NCBI RefSeq assembly: GCF_012273895.1
Contig: NC_052122.1
Span: forward strand, 9,114,001-9,178,000
Length of the DNA: 64,000 nucleotides
Direction: 5' to 3'
Source of the DNA: Zerene cesonia
Lineage: Eukaryota; Arthropoda; Insecta; Lepidoptera; Pieridae
This document shows, in pieces, positions 12,232 to 24,660 of this stretch. The notes under the pieces are model-generated. The model searched no databases. It saw only the letters and a list, made by a program, of their open reading frames with translations, and was not told the DNA's origin. The translations under genes were made by a program, and so were the position numbers. Within the stretch, counting starts at the first letter, position 1; each line of letters opens with the position of its first letter.

Positions 12232-13529
12232 ATATTTTGAATGAGAGTTCTGAAACACTTTGGAATAAGGCATTCGATAGTATTGCATCATATTATTATC
12301 CTTATATTAATAAACAAACACACAGAGGATGATGTTTACAAATGTAATTGCTATATCCAGTCTCTGATCAATGAGCGGTCCTAAGAGAGCTTATCTCAAT
12401 GCCCATACAGATGTAAAGCATATGCAATCAAACTTTACGATAATTGCGGTTGGAACACTTTGAAGCAACATATTTATATAATGATTCAGTAAAAACGTTA
12501 ATGAAACCCTTCAGATGATGTGCATTTTAACGTTGATGTTTGAATTTGTTGGCATCGTGCCAAGATATCGCATTATTTTTTATATCAGAAGTGATGCAAG
12601 TGGAATAAGGTCATCCATGATAGGCGTCTGAGCAACGGAAACATAATCAAATTTCGGGGTTTTAATGTGTCATCGGAATCGTTAAAAACTAACTCCGCCG
12701 TTGTATATGACACGCCAGTGATGCAGCAAGCTGGAATTATTTTTGAACAAACGAGACCTGGTACATGTGGTTTTAACTAACGTAATCTTATTGAAACTAG
12801 AACATAATGGTGCTTTAAGAGGGCTCGGAAAGATTTCTAACTAAATTGTCTAACTCTTTTTTATATGATACGATTTTTTTTAAATATCACATCTTGATAT
12901 GAATAAAAATGTTATTTCAAAACTTTAAGTACATACTTTAAGTAAAGTGTAGATACCAGGAAATGTATAAATTGTGGTATAGACTTAATTCGCTGCCCTG
13001 ATTCTATTTCATTCTATAATAATAATAATAAATGTGTTATAATAATAACTTTTTCAAGCATATTTTACATATTTAAAATCTGTTGTTAACATGGTACCAA
13101 ATATGAATATAGGTATTAATTTAAAAATTTATTCAACCCGAAAACCCAAAATGACTCAAAAAAATAAAGAAAACCCAAAAAAATCGAATTGAGAACCAAT
13201 TCGATTATTCGATTCGATATTTTGAATTTTCGAGTGGGTTATTTGATTTAATGATTCTTTTTTATTTGAAAGCTCTCCTCCCGTTTAGTGTCATTTGAAT
13301 TTTGTCCAGTTATGATAATAAGAAGGTGTTATTAGTTAAAACTCATCATCATTTATACAAAAAAGCATTTAACTAAATGAAGAAATAATCATTACTTAAC
13401 CAGGTTATTTAGGGATTTAATAATACTCTGATTCGTCAAACTACAATCGTAAAATCTGCGCAATGTTGTATATATTATATAAACGGTAAAATATTTTGAA
13501 GAACAATTTAAATTACAATCCCTTTCCTA
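12232..13529. other. AT-rich intergenic DNA
   Basis: I see no gene, repeat family or structured element in this stretch. Confidence 0.5.
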
Positions 13530-13534
13530 TAGGG

Positions 13535-13655
13535 TTGCCTGGCTGAGCTCGCTGTTTAGCAAAGGTCGTCTCTCGTTTAAACGATATATTTTTTGGTAAT
13601 ATTGTTCCACTTGTTGTTTTTAAGTTTGTACAATAAAGTATTAAATAAATAAAAC
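13535..13655 (+). repeat. 3' end of a non-LTR retrotransposon
   Basis: GTTGCCTGGCTGAGCTCGCTG, TTTAGCAAAGGTCG, then TTTGTACAATAAAGTATTAAAT form the typical 3' UTR and AATAAA-containing end of a lepidopteran LINE. The copy is strongly 5'-truncated and has no reverse-transcriptase frame. Confidence 0.55.
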
Positions 13656-13659
13656 AGGT

Positions 13660-15928
13660 TATGAGTAAAATTATTTCATTGTCCGTAAATAAAACTGGCT
13701 GTTAAGTTGAAGATATAACTGTGTTAAATTAAAAAAAAAATTAATCCTAAATCCCATTAAATCTCCTTTGCTCGCATGAAGCTATAAATTAAATTCGTCT
13801 TTACGTCTTTATCTCGCAGAAATACAAATTTGCGACGAAATTAACCAACAGCTTCGAATCTGTACCTATATAAGTAAGTAATTAATAATTGGAAACTCTA
13901 CTAACAAATAGGTTTTCAGCAAACGATGGATTTAATTAATAATATGAATTGTAGTCATATATATATATATTTGTTCGTAAAACTCAGGTGAATGACATAA
14001 ATAATAAATATACAGCAGAACAAAGTACATATAATTCATACATGGGTATTTAAAATATATATAAAAATATGTTTTAACTTATTTGTTATGATAGTGACAA
14101 TACTGAATTCAATGATTTCATATCTTATATTAACAGTTATAGAAACATTTGTAATTGGTAAAATCTACTTATAAGATTTTCTTGCCAGGTAAGTTCGGGT
14201 GATATCAAATAAAAATATTCCGTAGAAAATAACAGTTTAAGCCAGGGTTTAAACTGTCCTTGGCAGTGCTTCTTCAATTTAATTATAACTACCAACGTTT
14301 CTGTCAAAAACGTATGAATGTTGGCAAGTGAGCGATCCACCGCTTCACGTTATAAATAACTGGGACATTGAAAAATTTTGTGACGTTCGTTAATGAGATT
14401 GGCGGCGAAAAATTATTGCTCTAATTTGGATATACATTTATACATCGAGTTCTCATTATACTTGGTATCGGTCGACGTGTTGTCAAAATATGTCACACAC
14501 ACAACACCCGTACTTAAAAACCGAGAAATCGTATAACAAAGCATCATTCCGTCAGTCCACGTTGGAAAACATTACGGAGACTAGGGCTTTGAGCCAAGTC
14601 GTTTGTTTATAAATGTGGCAATAAAATATGTCTGCTTATTTTAAGAGTATTTAAAACTGCGGCGCTAAATTTATTCGTCCATTTGTCAAATACAGATCGT
14701 ACTACTCTTCTAAGTATGTAAATACAAGAACTTATGTAAAATGTGTAAGTATCGTTAGAATTCTGAATAATCCCAACACAAGGTAACGATCAATTACAGT
14801 AATCCAGATATAGTTCTAGATATAGTAATTACATGCACGCTAAAGGCGTACTTCTTGCGCAAGACCATAGATATGTAAGAATAACAATATAGTACTAGAT
14901 TTCAATGTCATCACTGTGAGAGATAAGGGGACTTGGATGCGCCGTATCTTTTGGCAACCTGATGATCAAAGGGTATGCAAATAATTTGAGAAGCGTTATA
15001 ATGTTATCGTTTATTAAGCCTTGCTTATAATAGTGCCGTGTAATTTACCTATTTATAACATGCTTATAACTCAAAAAATTACTGAACAAATTTTAATGGT
15101 ATTTTGAAAAAAAAATTGAAGTATATTCGACGAATCACATTTATTCTTGCAACTGCAACCAATGGCTTAATAATTATTCAGATTTATCATATAATTCAGA
15201 TTATTTATAGGAAAAAATCAGATTAATTATGTGTGTGTAAACATATGAAACTAGCGATCCGCCCCGGCTCCCCCCGTGGGACCTACCAACAATAAAAGAA
15301 TTTAAGAAATCCTGAAGCGCGTATAAAAATTTAAACAAAATTTTCTGCTGTATCTTATTTAGGATATTATTAACTATGTAGAACTAGCTGACGCGGCATG
15401 CTGTTCTGCCTTACTCTTATCATCAATATACAAAATAAAAAATCGGTCCAGCTATAGCCAAGATATATATAGTAACTAACATAGTGACACGAGAATATTA
15501 TATATACATAGAGATTCCATTGAACATTTTTCTTTGAATTTCATTGCATAGTTTCTACACAAATAACATACACATTAAGCTGAAAAACATTTTTATCCAT
15601 TAAGGTACGTTTGAAGCAAAGCAAGTTTCATAATAATGAGAAAAATGATGGAAAATATTCTTGCTAAAACATAACAAAGGGGCCCATGTAGCCCATTGTT
15701 TGTATAGTAATCGTGTATGCCCTCAAGATATTTAGAGTAACGGCAGAATACATAAAAACCTTATTAACCTGAAATAGAGGAAAGTTGAATGCATATCGTG
15801 GACTTTGAAATAGGTCATATTATTGTGTCCTCGCTTCAGAGCCGTTTCTGAAATAAATTAACGAGTGCTGAATTAAATGCATGTTAGCTAGAAAGTGTAT
15901 AATGTACACGGTTGCAGTATGCGAGATA
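13660..15928. other. AT-rich intergenic DNA with small repeat remnants
   Basis: A TA microsatellite lies near 13955-13970. CTAG-type remnants lie near 15245-15290 (GATCCGCCCCGGCTCC) and 15388-15505 (CTAGCTGACGCGGC, then AATCGGTCCAGC and TAGTGACACGAGAATATTATA). I support no gene here. Confidence 0.5.
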
Positions 15929-15974
15929 TAGAACAAAAAATACAGGTATAAAAATACCTGTATTTTTTGTTCTA
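15929..15974. repeat. Perfect 21-bp inverted repeat (hairpin)
   Basis: The arms at 15929-15949 and 15954-15974 are exact reverse complements (core GAACAAAAAATACAGGTAT) separated by four A residues. Transcribed from either strand this would fold into a 21-bp hairpin. It abuts a family-C type fragment at 15975-16051. Confidence 0.9.
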
Positions 15975-16051
15975 GTCGACAATAAAGGTGTTGGGTCGCC
16001 TGATGGTTGGCGCTACCATCCGTGAACAATTGCAGAGGTCTTACGCCTTTC
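15975..16051 (-). repeat. Interspersed repeat fragment (family C 3' part, inverted)
   Basis: TTGGGTCGCCTGATGGTTGG and GCAGAGGTCTTACGCCTTTC are the inverse of CTTACCATCAGGCGACC and GCGTAAGGTCTGC in the + copy at 17738-17870. Confidence 0.6.
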
Positions 16052-17737
16052 TTGACTATAAAATATAAGAATTATTCTATAGTTTACGAACATAATTTTT
16101 TTGATCCAGAAGGTGTGAACATTATTAATCAAACAAAAAAAAAAACAAACAAACACTTCTAAATTTATAATAATATGATAAGCTAGTATCGCTGAAGTAA
16201 AGATAGAAAGCGCAGCTTATGGAAGTATAAACATCTATAACGTTAATACCAATTCTCTAAAACTTAAAAAAATTAAAAGACTAATAAAATAAGAAGGTAC
16301 CTACAACATATTTGGGACGACAATAAAATGAACTAACCCTGAAGCATAAGTGTTTAAGTCATATATTATTATATTAATAACATTTTTATATCCATAAAAA
16401 CATACAAACACTGACTGTAAACATTGGCTAACTTAGGTAAAAAAAGAACAAAGTGGATCAAAATTCAATATATTATATATTTATGGAAATTATTGATAAT
16501 ATTATGATTTTTGTGTGTGATAAAGTCTATCTCTTTTTACCGCGGTAAAATCTCATTCCCATAGGAATTTCCTTTCTTCTGGCCAAAAGCTAGTGTATTA
16601 TTTTAATTAATATGACATGATTAATGACACAGGAGTCAAGAATAAATAAAGAATTTTATAATAATAAAAATAAAATGATGTCATCATTAAAAACTAGAGA
16701 TAAAAGCGAATAAATAATAAAGAAATAGTAATAGGGAAACCGTTAAGCCGTGTACTAATGAGAAAGAAATAGGTTTCTGTGAAAGAAGGGTAGCTTTTGT
16801 GTTTGTTCCGCTACGGAATATTAATCATTGCGTAAATAGATCTCACTCTGAAAACGAAATACATACTTGTAGGTCAAGGTGACTTAGACCCATCATTAAT
16901 TAAAAATTCGAATCTTTTTTAAAATTGAAGTAAAAAACCTGGATCTGTTCATGTTTCGTGATATTTTTGACTTAATCTTATGTCAAAGTAATTCGAGTAA
17001 AGGTAGCTAATGCCTGTCGCGCTTCGCTTGGTTCGTCTATCATATAAATATTTTATTACAAACTAGCTTTTTCTTTAGCAAGCACAAAATCGCGCGGACA
17101 CGTAATTTCTTTAGTAAGTTTCTTCATAAATTAATAGTCACAAAACCACTCCGCTGTTTTGTAATGCTACTAGAAATACCGTTTTCAGTAAATATTATAA
17201 TACACATTACCGCGCCGCGTCTATCTGTATTTACTTTTCGTCAACAGATAGAGGAGAAGAGTTTTTTTAAAGAGTATCTTAATGTATTATTATATAATTT
17301 TTATGATTTGAAAGTTTTAATGCGGTAGGAATGACGCTCATTTGCTACTTCTGCTTCTGCACCGCGTTCGCACATTATATCCTTAATGCTATATAAACCG
17401 CACCTTACCCCACCACCACCGCAACCTTGGGCTAACTGCAATCTGAGTCAAGAAAAGAACGCGTGATTATTATAACATTCGTTGTATAACGTTGTTCAAA
17501 ACAGAAGATGTTTCCAACTGTTAGTTTGTAACTAAGTAATGATTTTTTTCACGTCGGTCAATTGACCATGAATTTGTTCATCATATTTCATTTAATTAAT
17601 TATTATTATTAAAATAAAAATACAAATACTATATATATGAATTTAAATGGTAGGCACTGTCTTCTGAGATACAGGTTATAACCTAGTTCAGAAGGCAGAG
17701 CATCATTGTCAATTTATTATTTGTAAAATAATTAAAG
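16052..17737. other. AT-rich intergenic DNA
   Basis: No gene or structured element is supported. A slightly GC-richer patch near 17330-17470 shows no coding or repeat signature that I recognise. Confidence 0.45.
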
Positions 17738-17870
17738 TCGGCAATCCATTTGTAGAGGCGTAAGGTCTGCAATTGGCCATATGCCTCTCCAAATGTTAAT
17801 GGGCGGTGGTAGCGCTTACCATCAGGCGACCAACCAGCTCCATAGCCGACTATGACATAAAAAAAGAAAG
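17738..17870 (+). repeat. Interspersed repeat family C, 3' fragment
   Basis: GGCAATCCATTTGTAGAGGCG, AGCGCTTACCATCAGGCGACC and CCGACTATGACATAAAAAAAG form the conserved 3' end of the same family seen at 11988 and (inverted) 20243. The A-rich tail supports a retroposon. Confidence 0.65.
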
Positions 17871-20242
17871 AAAAAAAATTTACTCCTTCAAGAACAAAGC
17901 TATTTTCGATTTAAACAAACTATACAATCTCCTATAGTTAAATTAATTTTAAACCAAAGATTAAATTTAAAAACAAACAAACGAATGCACTGAATACATT
18001 ATGCAAAATCAGTATTAGCGAGTATGTATATTTCTCTCAGGCTAGTGTGTATATTTTAGGCCGTTTAACTTCTAAGAGAATTCACTGGTAGATTGATCAA
18101 AGTTTCAATTTTATATTATATTATTATAATATGATTATCTCGACTGATAATGTGTATATACTTATTTGTCTTTGGTAACATTGCGAAAAGAATAATTTTA
18201 TCTGATGATATGATACTTTTTACGCATAACTTACCATAGAATATATCATAGACCCAACTGTTGGATTAAATTGCATCCCACAGATTGAGAGGTCTATGTC
18301 TAGACAAGACCTCTCACGCTTATTTGTCCAGTTCTAGAACTAAACAAATAAAGGTTAAGCAGAGAAGATATAGTTTGAACGCTGTATATGTAATTTATGT
18401 ATGCCAATATATTTCAGCATTGACGAGAACTTTCTACTATAGAAGCTAAATTTTGTTTATGCCAAGATTCTACTTCAAATATCTTTTAAATTACATTGAA
18501 TAGCGTATCACTTTGATATTAATTAAGTTCAGTAAGGGATGTTCAAAGTACACGCTTGAAGTATTTTAAAATTAAAATCTTAATTAATATGTGTTTATCT
18601 ATATTTGTATCCTCGTCTAGATGAAAAATCACGGATCTAAGACTATTGAAAAGTACCTAGTTAAATATTTATTGCAATTTGTTTTGTTACTGTTTGTTTA
18701 TCCATCGATGTGTCGACAGATAATAATAGAACGTAAAATAAAATGTATGACAAACGCTTCGACAATCGATTATAAACCAACGTAAGTATTGAGAAATGAT
18801 ATAGCAAAATTTCTTTGTAGAAACATAGAGAAAAATAACAAAATAGATATCAAAGATTACGTATTAAGAACAAGGAATACTTCCATTTACACAAAACCTT
18901 TTTTTCGCGTATCTAAATCCTTCTGCTTCAGTCGTTATAGCTAAAGCAATACGAGTAATTCTTCATTCGGTATAGAATCCGACATAATTACTTGAGTTTC
19001 ACGCTTTAACATTTTGAAAGAACAAAACTTATTTAAGCTCGATCGATCAACTTCCATGAATTATTAAATATTCATTCCTTTCGACGTTATTGAATAATTA
19101 ATACTGGAATACATTATGAAAGTTCAACTACAATGTCAGCGCTCTTAATTGGAAATATAAAAACCTGTATTGTATGTACTAGTATTACTGTGAAAAGGAC
19201 AAACAACATAATTCTAGCAAATATTCTTTTACTTCAGTAAAGTGATCGAGGTTTAGTTACTCATATGAGTAATTAATAATAATAATTTCTCAATAATAAA
19301 TTCTATTTCACTATAATCACACCACACATTTACACACATCGCACGTTCACACACACACTAGATACCATTATACATTATTCTATTCCAGTATTTATAGTGT
19401 AAATTTCCGCTTCATCATAAAATACTTTTATGGCAATAACTTTTTTTACTTTTTGCACCTGAGCTCAAAATAAAATTTCTTAAACAACCGAAAAAGTATA
19501 TACTAACATTCGATCCGTACTCGATCTCAACCCAAAATCCACAGATGCTAATACATAGTTCCTCGTCCATCACTTCCTTATTAAAATGTGTAAGAACGCG
19601 ATCAAAAGTACGCACGAATTCGAAAACGTCATATTTAATCCAGAGCAACATTAAAATGTATTCTAAAGAAGCACAAAGTGGCATCAAATGTATCGCGAGG
19701 AAAGTTCACTCAGTCAAACACAAAAGAATGCAAAACCTGAGCAAGTTTCGATAACTTACAGTTTGAAAGAGTTTTAATCTGCCTCTCAATTGCCGATTAT
19801 AATACCCAACTTTTCATCTGTTTTAAAGTTATGATACAATATCGTATTACCTTTACAGTCAATATTATTTTTTGTATCTTTTAGACTTTCTAATGAAGAA
19901 AGAGAGAATGTTTATTATCACCACCTAATGTTAACGAGCGTATAAAAAAAGGTGGACTTATAACTTATCGGTGTGTTGCTAAAAAGGGTAACTACTCGGC
20001 ATGTGCTACGCGTAATGCGGAGCGCCGATTTTCAGTAGCCTTTTGCAGGATTGCCAGTCAGAAGAATAAACATACATGCATACATATAAGCATATTGCAT
20101 ATTTAAATAATGTTATTGAAGTTTGTGCGTGATTATAGAACCATAGGCTCCTGGGTATGAATTCTGGTCAGGTACAATAAAGTACCGATTGGACGGAACT
20201 TAGAAGGTTTATTACTCGTATCAGAAATTTACCCTTGAAAGT
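17871..20242. other. AT-rich intergenic DNA with one nested palindrome
   Basis: Arms TGAGAGGTCT (18286-18295) and AGACCTCTCA (18307-18316) flank a smaller palindrome, TGTCTAGACA. No gene is supported. Open frames on both strands near 19415-19754 overlap each other and have no recognisable homology. Confidence 0.5.
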
Positions 20243-20545
20243 GTTTTTTTATGTCATAAGCGGGCAACTGAACTGGTGGCTCGCCTGATAGTAAGCGGTC
20301 TCTACCGCCCATGAGCATTGTCAGACTACAAGGAGTACTATACTACTACTATATAGTAATAGTACTAGATTTCTAGTACGAAAGAAGGAGAGGAATGGGA
20401 TGGGTGAGGAAAAACGAAACGGACGTAAGCCTCCCCCACTCGCCGTACGAAAGTAGCATGCTACTATTTCACTCCAGTTTTCTGTGGGGTAATTTCCCGG
20501 TACGAGCTGGCCCAATTCATGCCGAAGCGTGCTCGACTCCTACAT
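20243..20545 (-). repeat. Interspersed repeat family C, long inverted copy
   Basis: Read on the - strand it runs from GCTTCGGCATGAATTGGGCC, through ACTCGCC near GGGGGAGGC, to the CCGCTTACTATCAGGCGAGCC end and an A-rich tail (poly-T on + near 20243). It is the inverted counterpart of 11988-12231. A 145-residue open frame that runs through it on + is not a gene. Confidence 0.65.
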
Positions 20546-22937
20546 CATTTATCCGCCCCATTCCACACGGTCACGGGTTACTTTATGCCCCAGTACACGT
20601 AATTAAACTTTTAAATATATGCAATTATTTTGTATTTTATATCATTTATAGGTTTCAGAATAACACGAATACCAGAAGATTAGTATTAATATTCATACAC
20701 CTTCAAACTATGAAATCTGTGTCACTTCAAAGTAAAGTGTATCAAAGCAAATGCCTAAAGCTATTGAATTATGATGCCAACGAATGCTCTTCAAAACACG
20801 GTAGATGTTTTAGCATTTGCATCAGCGCATAATTTCATTTCTGTTCCATCGGCACGTGTTTTCCAATAAACGATTTTCCCTTGAAAATGTTCATAAAAAC
20901 ACTCTTTCCCCTGGTTTTTTAATATATAATGTATAAAATAGACGTTTTATATCATATGAGGGACTATTGATTAAAAATATATTTCGATAGTTTTTCGAAT
21001 TGAATGCGTTTTGGTTTTTTACAAAACCTATTGTTATAAATATGAATTTAAATTAATAAAAAAAATATACATGATTGCATATATACATTTGTTTGTCTGT
21101 CAGTCTTTCTCAGTCTCTTGTAGAAGGTCTAGAGGGGGCAGTGAGAAGTCCAGAATAAATTAGTTTCGGTAAAGCGGGTTAGTGGGGCGTTGACCGATTT
21201 TTTTATTTTTGAACTTAAATATTTTAAAATTGACGCCAATAAGAGCCTGTTTCCTTCTTATTGACATTGATTCTTATAAAATACACGAACAACATAAAAT
21301 AAGTTATGAGAAATCTGGCAACTAGGTTTTTTTTTTCAAAATACAGAATATTTTGGAGTGTTTTTATATTAAAGGGGGAATGTAGGTTATTGCTGAAAAA
21401 TTATAGATTAATATAGCGGGCATTAGAAGTCCTCCTTCTTCCATTGGTCTTTACCTCACTGTAGACATAACCAATAATACGAAATTAATAAAAACATATC
21501 GGTAGTTTAGATTGACAAAACAACAATCACACTTCAGCGTAATAAAACTGTAGACAAAACTCTTGTTACATGTAACCGCATTCATTACAAATTTAAAGCT
21601 ACAATTCCATGGTTTGGTTAACATTTAGTAGGTCAGTAGGTCACCAGGAGTTCGTACATTTTACACTTGTCAAAGCAATCGTGTGTAGGGACATGGTCTT
21701 TGGACAATGGCTTTATACGTATACATTTTCATGTTAAAACACAATTAATTGATGTTATTATACGCCCTACCTATTTTCTGTAATGAGTTTTATTTAGCCG
21801 CGCCCGGAGTTTCTTTCTAGAACATTCATAATCCGTGAAACTTTTACACCTTACTTAGTATTTTCTTCTGATACAGTGTAGTTACGTGAGCATCTAACAG
21901 ATACTGCTGTTCATTTATTATCTTACCTGCCACTTGGACCACTATACAGAGACCGTTGCAAGCTATTACATCTGCTGTATTATTCGTTCTAAAATTTCAG
22001 CTTACCCCTGTGTTTACGGTACGATAGACCCTTTTGTTGGGATTGTCGATTGCAATATTGAACTTGCATTTCAGCATAGCGAAGAATACTCAGAACATTT
22101 TCAGTATTAGAAAAATAGATTTTATAACAGAATAGAAGCTCTATATTTGGATCCGAAGCAAATTGTATCAGGTATTTTGCCTTTATTGACACTAATTGAA
22201 TCACGCGCTTCTAAAATTACTTAGACGCTATTACGTAATGAATACACTATAGTATAGATACCCTAACTTAAATTGAATGGCCTTTGATATAAACAGACAT
22301 ATGTATACTTAATCTTGATCGTATTCAGATAGTATTCAGAATATGGGAAGCCACGCTGTAATACCTTGTTAGTACTAAATTATTGAACTATTTAATTAGA
22401 ATTATAAAGAGTATACAACCTACAAACATTATTTTTAATATCATGTGTTCTTTTGTATTCATAAACCTTCTAGAGACCTTATTGGTGCATATATTTATTT
22501 GATACAACAATAATAGGTCAATTTTTACAATACGGATACATCAATATCACGTCTAAATCTGAATTAGCCATAGAAGCCATGAATTTAATTATTATTGTTG
22601 ATAAATAAAGTATGAATATGTCAAACAATTTGGACAACGTGATGAAAATGTCATAAATATCAAATATAAAATAATGTTACAAATATCATTACTTCAAATA
22701 ATAAATGAATTGAAATCACAAACATCTCTTAAAAGACATTCAACAATAATTCACTCCAATAATAGTAAAAACGTGTAATTAAATACGATACATGGGCAAA
22801 TTATTTGCCTCAATGAGCACTCCGACCATTAGTACGTTGCAATTTCAGCAGTTTCAAATTTGATTTTAATATTGGACTTACAATTTTAATAATATAAAAG
22901 TTTCTTGAAATCTGCGTCTTATCTGTAAGGTGTAGAG
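20546..22937. other. AT-rich intergenic DNA
   Basis: I see no gene. About 21110-21215 is slightly GC-richer (TCTAGAGGGGGCAGTGAG, AAAGCGGGTTAGTGGGGCG) and may be an old repeat, but I cannot place it. Confidence 0.45.
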
Positions 22938-22980
22938 TATAAATTTAATAGTTTCGACGGTTGCGCAGAGTACAGTCGTG
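22938..22980 (+). promoter_or_regulatory. Candidate core promoter (TATA and initiator-like)
   Basis: TATAAA at 22938-22943 is followed about 30-36 bases later by initiator-like GCGCAGAG and TACAGTCGTG (22964-22980). Base composition then changes sharply from AT-rich to CpG-rich, as at many insect transcription starts. It points on + towards the candidate first exon ending at 23762. The support is compositional only. Confidence 0.3.
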
Positions 22981-23643
22981 AAGGGAAGTACACTTAGAGG
23001 GATTTCTGAAAGCTCGTAGCGTTCGTAACCAGCAGCAGTCGTGCTCAGATCCCGCCGCGTCTAGCCGCTTTGACTCACATTCGATATTCGCGAATACACG
23101 CTTTTATAAACACGTAAACATTTGACGACTGTTTTTGAGTTTTACAGCTCCGTATCTCCATGATTGAAATACAACATGTCTTCCATATTGTGACAGCGTA
23201 AAATTCAAATGGCGCGAGCAACTGACGCTCTATTATTTGAATTTCGAATAAGTTTTTGAATATTAATGACGCACGCATCCCCAGACGAGTGGTGGGTTTT
23301 TGTTTTACTTTGAATTAGAGTTTTTGTATTAGCGAGTTTTTTTTATTCATCACGCTACTATCTCATTTGCTATTTCCATTAATGAAACAACAACATTTCT
23401 AGACAAAGAAAAAATGAAATAAAATTTCCAAATTCACAATCGAAACCCACCTCGATATGTCGTTACGCCATTCTAAATACAAATTTGATTGATCTCTAGT
23501 CTTTAATTTCAAAGATTCCCGCGGTTTGTATCATGCGTGCGTGAAGGTCACCGATTGCGTCGCGTCGCTTGGCAAACTGCGCGGGCGCGTCGTGTCGACG
23601 CGAAGTCAGTTAGAGAGCGGAGCACTGAGGACATGACCGTGTT

Positions 23644-23762
23644 ATGGATTACCAATGCGTTGTCGTGTATACGGTCATCAATATCGCACCGCCAAAACTC
23701 GCGTCCGAAACAGCGTCATTCTCTGATGGCTGCGTCGACTGGATTAAAAATAAAATCAAAAG
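23644..23762 (+). CDS. Candidate first coding exon, possibly of the OGT-like gene
   Basis: A CpG-rich block (about 23440-23770) ends in a strong donor, AAAAG|GTAGGTAT, at 23762/23763. One frame begins with ATG at 23644 (MDYQCVVVYT...), has an in-frame TGA just upstream, and stays open for 39 codons plus two bases. Those two bases (AG) join in phase with the first base (A) of the OGT exon at 29894, giving an arginine codon that suits the family sequence. A second open frame (ATG at 23634, MTVLWITNAL...) also crosses the block but would leave one base, which does not fit that exon. The block could instead be a noncoding first exon of another transcript. The peptide resembles nothing I know. Confidence 0.3.
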
Positions 23763-23770
23763 GTAGGTAT

Positions 23771-24482
23771 TCATTTTTCGTCCGATCAAAGGATTTGTCC
23801 GGTTTCATTAGTTGACTTTTTATTTATTTTGATTTTTACTGACTCGTCAAGGGAATAATTCTTACGTTATATTTTCGGAAAATATTTGTAGACTAAACAA
23901 GTAAAACTAAAAATTTCATTAATATCCATCTATGTATTTAATTAATATTTGACCAGCAGGAACCTTAGCTTCGTTCGCGTATGTAGCCTGGCTTAAATGT
24001 AGTCTATGTATTAATTCAGGCTATAATCTATCTCTCCTACCAAATTTCATACTATGAAAGAGTAACATTCTTACAAACTTCTTCGTTTATAATATTGGTA
24101 GGATTCAATAACACATGTCGATAAAGGAACATGCTATCGATGAAGATAGATTAATTTATTTTATTGATCAATGTCTTTCTATAACTGCATTTAAAACGTT
24201 GGTAAACCGACAACTTCGTGTGAATAAAATATGTGAATATAACAGGCGATTGCGATCAAGTATGCTATGGATAAATAATTGCATAAGGCCATTACCTAAT
24301 CGATACATCGAAAGTACCAATATATACCAGAAAATGTATTTGTTTCTTGAAAAATATAATGTCCTTTAAAAAGCAAGTCGTTATCGAAACGACTTTTAAA
24401 GGCTAATTGCATTTTACTTGTCACTACTGGACATTCGTTTATTACCTTTACATAATTCTCATAACTTTTTTTTTATATATTA
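23771..24482. other. AT-rich DNA, no supported gene
   Basis: If the first-exon model is right, this is intron 1 of the OGT-like gene. An 84-codon open frame at 24115-24369 (+) has no recognisable homology. A small hairpin (AAGTCGTT ATCG AAACGACTT) sits just after it at about 24375-24395. Confidence 0.4.
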
Positions 24483-24660
24483 CTAGCTGACCCGCCAAAC
24501 ACTATCTATCTTACTCTTATTATTTAGGGGTATGAAAAATAGACGTTGCTGATTCTCAGACCTACCTGATATGCATACAAAAAAAAAAACACCGGTCCAG
24601 CCGCTTCGGAAGAGTATGGTTACTAACACTGAGACACGTAAATAATTATATTATATCTCT
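24483..24660 (+). repeat. CTAG-type Helitron-like repeat remnant
   Basis: ACTAGCTGACCCGCC, TTAGGGGTATGAAAAATAGACG, TTCTCAGACCTACCTGATATGC, CGGTCCAGCCGCTTCGG and ACTGAGACACG match a repeat whose middle also appears near 8200-8260 and whose ends appear near 15388-15505. It is non-coding. Confidence 0.6.

Noticed and set aside
14137..14340. 67-residue open frame on the - strand (LKKHCQGQFKPWLKLLF...)
   Set aside because: The composition is mildly protein-like, but it has no recognised homology and no splice sites at its ends. It may be an old transposase fragment, but that could not be supported.
20395..20832. 145-residue open frame on the + strand
   Set aside because: The first third is repeat family C read in the wrong direction; the rest is low-information AT-rich sequence.
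24115..24369. 84-residue open frame on the + strand
   Set aside because: No TPR or other family signature. It is not phase-linked to OGT by any splice site that I could identify.
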